Source: Synechococcus sp. J7-Johnson (lineage in GTDB: Bacteria; Cyanobacteriota; Cyanobacteriia; PCC-6307; Cyanobiaceae). Taken from it: 58,683 nt of DNA. The notes under the pieces were generated by a model. That model was not told the origin of the DNA. It saw only the letters and a list, made by a program, of their open reading frames with translations, and did no database searches. Shown piece after piece: positions 54,806 to 58,683 of this stretch. The stretch lies in contig NZ_JAGQBU010000018.1 in NCBI RefSeq assembly GCF_024345795.1, positions 1 to 58,683 on the forward strand, given 5' to 3'. Every line of letters begins with the position of its first letter. Positions within the stretch are counted from its first letter, which is position 1. Made by a program: the position numbers and the translations under genes.

Positions 54806-56410
54806 TCACCGGCCCATGGGAGTTGCTCCCTGCTCCAGCACGGCATTCACCGGCACTGGAACGACAGCCTGATTGGCCTGCCCCTGGCGATAGGCGGCCA
54901 GTTGATTCTCAATCTGCCGCCGCACGATCTCTCGATACTCCATGAAATGCTCGTTGTGGGCACACACGGCCAGGTACTGCTCCGTCACCTTGGGGTTGGA
55001 GCGAAGAATGTCGATCAGGTGATGCCAGAAGGCCCAACGGGTGGAGCGCTTGATCCCCTGACGCCAGCAGACGATCAGCAGCGCCCGGATCACCGCAGGA
55101 TCGGGAAGCTTGAAGGCACTCTTCACCCTGGCTGGGCCGAGTTTAAGGAAATAGCGATGCACCCGGTCGAGGTATTTGCGAGGTTCGTAGAGCTCGCAGA
55201 ACGCTTCGACATACTCCTGGGCAATGTCTTCCACCGGCCTGGTCGGCACGAAGTTCATCAGGGTTGTCTGATTGATGTTGCCGACCTTGTCGATTAGCCG
55301 CCCTTCCTTCTCAAGCCTGTGCCAGAGGGCGGTATGGGGCAGGGCCTGAAGCATGGCGAAGGTGGTGGTTGGAATCCCTGCGGCTTCTGAGAAGGCAACG
55401 ATCCGCTGACCGGCCCCGACCTTCTCTCCATCGAAGCCGATGATGAATCCGGCGATCACCCTCAAGCCGGAGCGGGTGACCTTGTCGACCGAGTCGAGCA
55501 GGGGCGAGCGCATGTTCTGGAACTTCATGGTCGCCGCCAGACTGTCGGCGTCGGGGGTTTCGATGCCCATGAAGACGGCGGCAAAGTTGCAGGCCAGCAT
55601 CTGATCGATGAGTTCCTGATCATCAGCCAGATCGAGGGAAGCTTCGGTATCGAACCGGAAGGGATAGCCATGCTCTCGCTGCCATCGCTCCAGCGCCGTG
55701 AGCATCAATTTCACATTGCGCCTATTGCCGATGAAGTTGTCGTCCACCATGAACACGCCACCCCGCCAGCCGAGGCTGTAGAGGCTGGCGAGTTCGCCGA
55801 TGAGTTGATCCGGTGTCTTGGTCCGGGGTTTGCGGCCATAGAGCACAATGATGTCGCAGAATTCGCACTGGAACGGGCAGCCACGCGAGAACTGCACGCT
55901 CATCGAGTCGTAGGCCTTGAGTTCCAGCAAGTCGTAGCGGGGGATGGGCGTGGAGGTCACATCCGGCTTGACGCCTTCGGAGCTGAATCGCCCTCCCTTG
56001 TCGCCCCTCTCCCAGGCAGCCACGAACATGGGCAGTGTGATCTCACCTTCATCGAGGATCAGGTAATCAGCCCCGGCGGCAACAAGCTCCTCGGGGGTTG
56101 AAGATGGATAGGGACCGCCTACGGCCACGGGCTTGCCAAAATGCCTGGCCAGATTGATCTGGCGAATGATGTCGTCTTTCTGGACGATCATTGCCGACAT
56201 GATCACCAGGTCGGCCCACATCCACTCTTGATCGGTGACTGGCCTGATGTTGACATCAGCCAACTTGAAGTTCCAGTCCTGGGGCAGAATGGCCGCCACG
56301 GTGATCAACCCAAGCGGCGGCAGGAGCACCTTCCTGTTCACCAACTCGAGAATCTTTTCGTAGCTCCAGAATGTTTTGGGAAACTCTGGATAAACCAATA
56401 AGACATTCAT
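54806..56410 (-). CDS. Cobalamin-binding radical SAM enzyme (DUF4070 type)
   Basis: A 534-residue enzyme. The N-terminal domain is a B12-binding fold (MNVLLVYPEFPKTFWSYEKI, VGGPYPSSTPEELV); the radical SAM motif is RGCPFQCEFCDII (CxxxCxxC). Following it are GRKPRTKTPDQLIGELASLY and MVDDNFIGNRRNVKLML, a block shared with hopanoid C2-methylases (HpnP) and other class B methylases; a C-terminal DUF4070-like region follows. It likely methylates or rearranges an unactivated carbon. Whether hopanoids are the substrate is not shown by the context. The region upstream is AT-richer. Confidence 0.85.
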   Translation of the reverse strand: MNVLLVYPEFPKTFWSYEKILELVNRKVLLPPLGLITVAAILPQDWNFKLADVNIRPVTDQEWMWADLVIMSAMIVQKDDIIRQINLARHFGKPVAVGGPYPSSTPEELVAAGADYLILDEGEITLPMFVAAWERGDKGGRFSSEGVKPDVTSTPIPRYDLLELKAYDSMSVQFSRGCPFQCEFCDIIVLYGRKPRTKTPDQLIGELASLYSLGWRGGVFMVDDNFIGNRRNVKLMLTALERWQREHGYPFRFDTEASLDLADDQELIDQMLACNFAAVFMGIETPDADSLAATMKFQNMRSPLLDSVDKVTRSGLRVIAGFIIGFDGEKVGAGQRIVAFSEAAGIPTTTFAMLQALPHTALWHRLEKEGRLIDKVGNINQTTLMNFVPTRPVEDIAQEYVEAFCELYEPRKYLDRVHRYFLKLGPARVKSAFKLPDPAVIRALLIVCWRQGIKRSTRWAFWHHLIDILRSNPKVTEQYLAVCAHNEHFMEYREIVRRQIENQLAAYRQGQANQAVVPVPVNAVLEQGATPMGR

Positions 56411-56690
56411 TGAGTGATATCCAAGGCTGGTGCTGCAAGTTTGCCAAACCTGGCCCAGTGTGGGGATTATGGCACGGATGGCCATCTGGATTGATTATTG
56501 GATGAATCCACGGTTTGAGCTATTGATCAAGGCCGCCAACAGAAGTTCTCGTTTCAACAGCTGAAGGAATGCCAATGGTCGGCTCGAGCGTCGTCAGCTG
56601 TACTCCCGATGCTGGCCGCCAGCAGCAGATCATGAATGAAATCTGTCATCTCTGGTGTATGAAGAAAACGTATGCTTTGCAGGCTGAATC
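56411..56690. other. AT-richer intergenic region, no gene supported
   Basis: Between the start of the radical SAM gene and the end of the glutaminase gene lie 280 bases with lower GC content than the surroundings. A 108-codon plus-strand frame (56569-56895) runs mostly antisense to glutaminase and has no motif, so it is not called. The promoter of the radical SAM gene should be here. Confidence 0.4.
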
Positions 56691-57701
56691 TTATGCAGCC
56701 AGATGGATCTCTGGCTTCGAAGCAAAGAGGTTCAACCCCAGGGCTTCCGAGAGGAATCGTGCCGTGAGCTGCCCGCGCACACTGTTGCCCGCCTCATCAA
56801 GGGGGGGTGAAAAGGTGGCCAGCCCCCCTTTTCCGGGTGCCACCGTGATCATTCCGCCCGCAACTCCGCTCTTGCCGGGGAGTCCGGTGGCATAGAGCCA
56901 GTCCCCGGAGGTTTCGTAGAGCCCCGCGGTGACCATCACCGCCAGCACATGCTGACAGTGGATGGCATCAATCACCTGTTCGCCTGTGACCGGTTGGCGA
57001 CCTCCGTTGGCCAGTGTGGCCGCCATCACGGCGAGATCAGCAGCCGTGACACGCAGGGAGCACTGCCGGGTGTAGAGATCGGTCGCTTCTTCGGGATCCC
57101 ACCAGAGGCGTTGGTGGTCGCTGAGCAGAGTGGCGATGCCGACATTGCGACGGTTGGTGGTCAGCTCTGAGCTGTAGACACGCTGATCTACCTCTAGCTG
57201 CCGGCCGGCGAAGCGTGAGAATCCCTCCTGGATGAAGCCCCACTTCTGTTCGGGTGTCGCTCCCGGCGAAAGGCTGGTGGCGGCGATTGCGCCTGCATTC
57301 ACCATCGGATTGGAGAGGCCCTCACCACTGCGCTCCACTGCCAGCACGGAATTGAAGGGCAGACCAGTGCTGTTCACTCCCAGCTTCTCGCGCGCTTCGT
57401 CCTCACCGATCGCCTGGCAGATGAGGGCGAACTGGAATGGCTTCGAGATGCTCTGAATGCTGAAACATTCGCTTGCATCACCCGCTTCGAACAACGGACC
57501 ACCGCAGCCGGCCACGCAGATCCCGAAGTGATCGGGGCAGGCGGCGGACAGGGCGGGGATGTAGTCCGCAACCTTGCCGTCCGCCACGGGCGAAAAGAGT
57601 TGATGGGCCTCGTTCACCAGGGACTGCACCACTTCGGCGGTGGGCAGATGGCCGGTGGAGACCCACTCGGAAACAGGCGACGGTGGCATCGGGCGTGGCA
57701 A
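56691..57701 (-). CDS. glsA: Glutaminase
   Basis: A 336-residue serine-dependent glutaminase. It has FGICVAGCGGPLFEAGDASE, the catalytic SISKPFQFAL (SxxK), NPMVNAGAIAATSL and the C-terminal GLPGKSGVAGGMITVAPGKG. It hydrolyses glutamine to glutamate and ammonia. The family is complete at about 310 residues. A start four residues in (MPPSPVSEW) is possible. It lies 42 bases downstream of the Anbu gene on the same strand. Confidence 0.93.
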   Translation of the reverse strand: MPRPMPPSPVSEWVSTGHLPTAEVVQSLVNEAHQLFSPVADGKVADYIPALSAACPDHFGICVAGCGGPLFEAGDASECFSIQSISKPFQFALICQAIGEDEAREKLGVNSTGLPFNSVLAVERSGEGLSNPMVNAGAIAATSLSPGATPEQKWGFIQEGFSRFAGRQLEVDQRVYSSELTTNRRNVGIATLLSDHQRLWWDPEEATDLYTRQCSLRVTAADLAVMAATLANGGRQPVTGEQVIDAIHCQHVLAVMVTAGLYETSGDWLYATGLPGKSGVAGGMITVAPGKGGLATFSPPLDEAGNSVRGQLTARFLSEALGLNLFASKPEIHLAA

Positions 57702-57743
57702 CAGAAAGGTCAGGGGAAGCTCTGGGCAGTGAGCGGCTGACTG

Positions 57744-58523
57744 TCAGCGGCTTGCTTCGGCATGCTCCCAGGCGAAGGCGGGCAGCCGATGCAGTGCCTC
57801 TCGCTGGGCGCTGCGCCAGGTGTCGATCACGGTGGCGAGTTCGGGTGCATCCGCCTCCAGAGTGACGTGCTGGGACAGCGTGTGCTCGTTTCGGGGGACG
57901 ATGGCCAGCTCGAAGGGCGGACCCACGGTGAGGTTGGAGCGCTGGGTCAGCACTTCCGAGATCAGGCAGAGCCGGGCGGCATCTTCCAGAGACAGATTGG
58001 TATTACCCACGTTATCGAGGGGCGGCTTTCCATACTTCGTTTCGCCGATCTGCAGGTATGGCGTTTGACTCGTCGCCATCACAGCATTGCCCTGGGGATA
58101 GATCATGTACAAGCCGTGGGGCTCACTTCCGATCTGTCCTCCAAGGATGAAGGAGGCGTCGGCGCTGGTGCCCGCTTGCTCCAGGGCTGCGCGATGTTTC
58201 TGTTGCACCGCGACGCTGACTTCGCCGATATAGGCTGCAGCTTCGAAGAGATAGTGGCACGACCTTAGATCTCCGGCTCCGGAAATGTTGGCATCGGATT
58301 TGCCGGTTTCGATGGCCCGGTCAAGATCCCGCTGGATCACGTGCACCACCGCCTGCGTGGTAGCAAGGTTGCCTGCGGCAAGAAGCACGAACACTCGATC
58401 AGATGCCGGTTGAAATACATACATCTTGCTGTAGCTTGATATGTAGTCAACCCCGGCATTTGTGCGGGAATCGGAGGCAAATACCAATCCTTTCTCAAGC
58501 CAGTAACCGATGCAATAGGTCAC
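57744..58523 (-). CDS. Anbu peptidase (proteasome-like ancestral beta subunit)
   Basis: A 259-residue Ntn-hydrolase. It begins MTYCIGYWLEKGLVFASDSR TNAGVD, with the catalytic Thr at position 2 exposed after Met removal, the Asp in ASDSR, and a Lys in SYSKMY as in the proteasome beta fold. This is the Anbu group, which is normally next to genes for a transglutaminase, an alpha-E protein and an ATP-grasp protein; none is in this window, where an IS element follows. It may lie at the end of such an operon. Confidence 0.9.
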   Translation of the reverse strand: MTYCIGYWLEKGLVFASDSRTNAGVDYISSYSKMYVFQPASDRVFVLLAAGNLATTQAVVHVIQRDLDRAIETGKSDANISGAGDLRSCHYLFEAAAYIGEVSVAVQQKHRAALEQAGTSADASFILGGQIGSEPHGLYMIYPQGNAVMATSQTPYLQIGETKYGKPPLDNVGNTNLSLEDAARLCLISEVLTQRSNLTVGPPFELAIVPRNEHTLSQHVTLEADAPELATVIDTWRSAQREALHRLPAFAWEHAEASR

Positions 58524-58555
58524 GGTCTTATAGCTGCTAAGATTGGGTCAGCTTA

Positions 58556-58683
58556 GGGAACATCTGAAAAACCGGCTAAAATCAATCCAGATCCAAGACT
58601 GAGACTGGAACGGATGGCCGCCCCCCTCCAGCTGGGCTTTACGGACTACGAGCAGATCTGCGCCAAAAAGAGGACGCGACGCC
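58556..58683 (+). mobile_element. IS5-like insertion sequence, cut by the window end
   Basis: GGGAACATCTGAAAAACC near 58556 looks like the terminal inverted repeat of an IS5-family element. The transposase starts at ATG 58614 and its first 23 codons read MAAPLQLGFTDYEQICAKKR TRR, the usual LGFxDYE...KKRTRR opening of IS5-type transposases. The rest is outside. It begins 33 bases upstream of the Anbu start, so it may have replaced the normal upstream neighbours or promoter. Confidence 0.75.

Noticed and set aside
54806-56410. Direct call as hopanoid C2-methylase HpnP
   Set aside because: The shared motif block is common to several class B radical SAM methylases, and nothing in the context points to hopanoids.
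56569-56895. A 108-codon plus-strand frame
   Set aside because: Mostly antisense to glsA, no similarity to any family I know.

Overview
The window comes from a cyanobacterium, most likely an alpha-cyanobacterium of the Synechococcus/Cyanobium group. The evidence is direct: psbE-psbF-psbL-psbJ, ycf48 with a membrane-anchored rubredoxin, ndhC-ndhK-ndhJ, the chelatase subunit gene chlD, a cyAbrB regulator, and an orange carotenoid protein cassette. The DNA is GC-rich and gene-dense, with many 4-base ATGA overlaps and GTG starts. No phage or CRISPR locus is seen. The only mobile element is an IS5-like transposase cut off by the right edge.

Left region (1-8.8 kb): a guanidine-I riboswitch precedes a nickel-type guanidine hydrolase (gdmH), its HypA- and HypB-like maturation factors, a GlnT-type glutamine synthetase homologue, a lipoprotein/permease/ATPase ABC importer and a Rieske oxygenase. 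A TIM-barrel gene and a 65-residue gene run convergently against the end. Hydrolase, maturation factors and importer form a known guanidine-use unit. The ligase and the oxygenase extend it, and this is the part I consider most worth testing.

8.8-18 kb: a Mg-type P-ATPase; a minus-strand run with a double gamma-glutamylcyclotransferase, a small unknown, a DCC-type thiol protein, a KirBac-like channel, an MCE lipid-transport protein and a membrane protein; a GNAT enzyme; cyAbrB; and a TPMT-like methyltransferase broken by one base in a seven-base G run.

18-36 kb: tRNA-Val(UAC), then mainly housekeeping genes: mazG, arfB, a Tat-exported beta-carbonic anhydrase, speE-speB, gcvT, aspS, a group 2 sigma factor, a Dps-like ferritin, pyrG, queE and hisS. 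A UDP-glucuronate-centred sugar trio (ugd, decarboxylase, epimerase) follows.

36-48 kb: photosynthesis genes. rubA-ycf48-psbEFLJ lies divergent to ndhCKJ. After a YvcK-like gene and an ATPase-MCE lipid transport pair come chlD and the operon ocp-crtW-frp, which encodes the photoprotective OCP, a ketolase for its pigment and its recovery protein.

48-58.7 kb: accessory genes: yccF, a PCC-domain/glutaredoxin fusion, an SDR epimerase, a DUF3598-like protein, a type III polyketide synthase with an FAD oxidoreductase and a methyltransferase, a TerB-like protein, a cobalamin/radical-SAM enzyme, a glutaminase, the Anbu proteasome-like peptidase and the IS5-like element.
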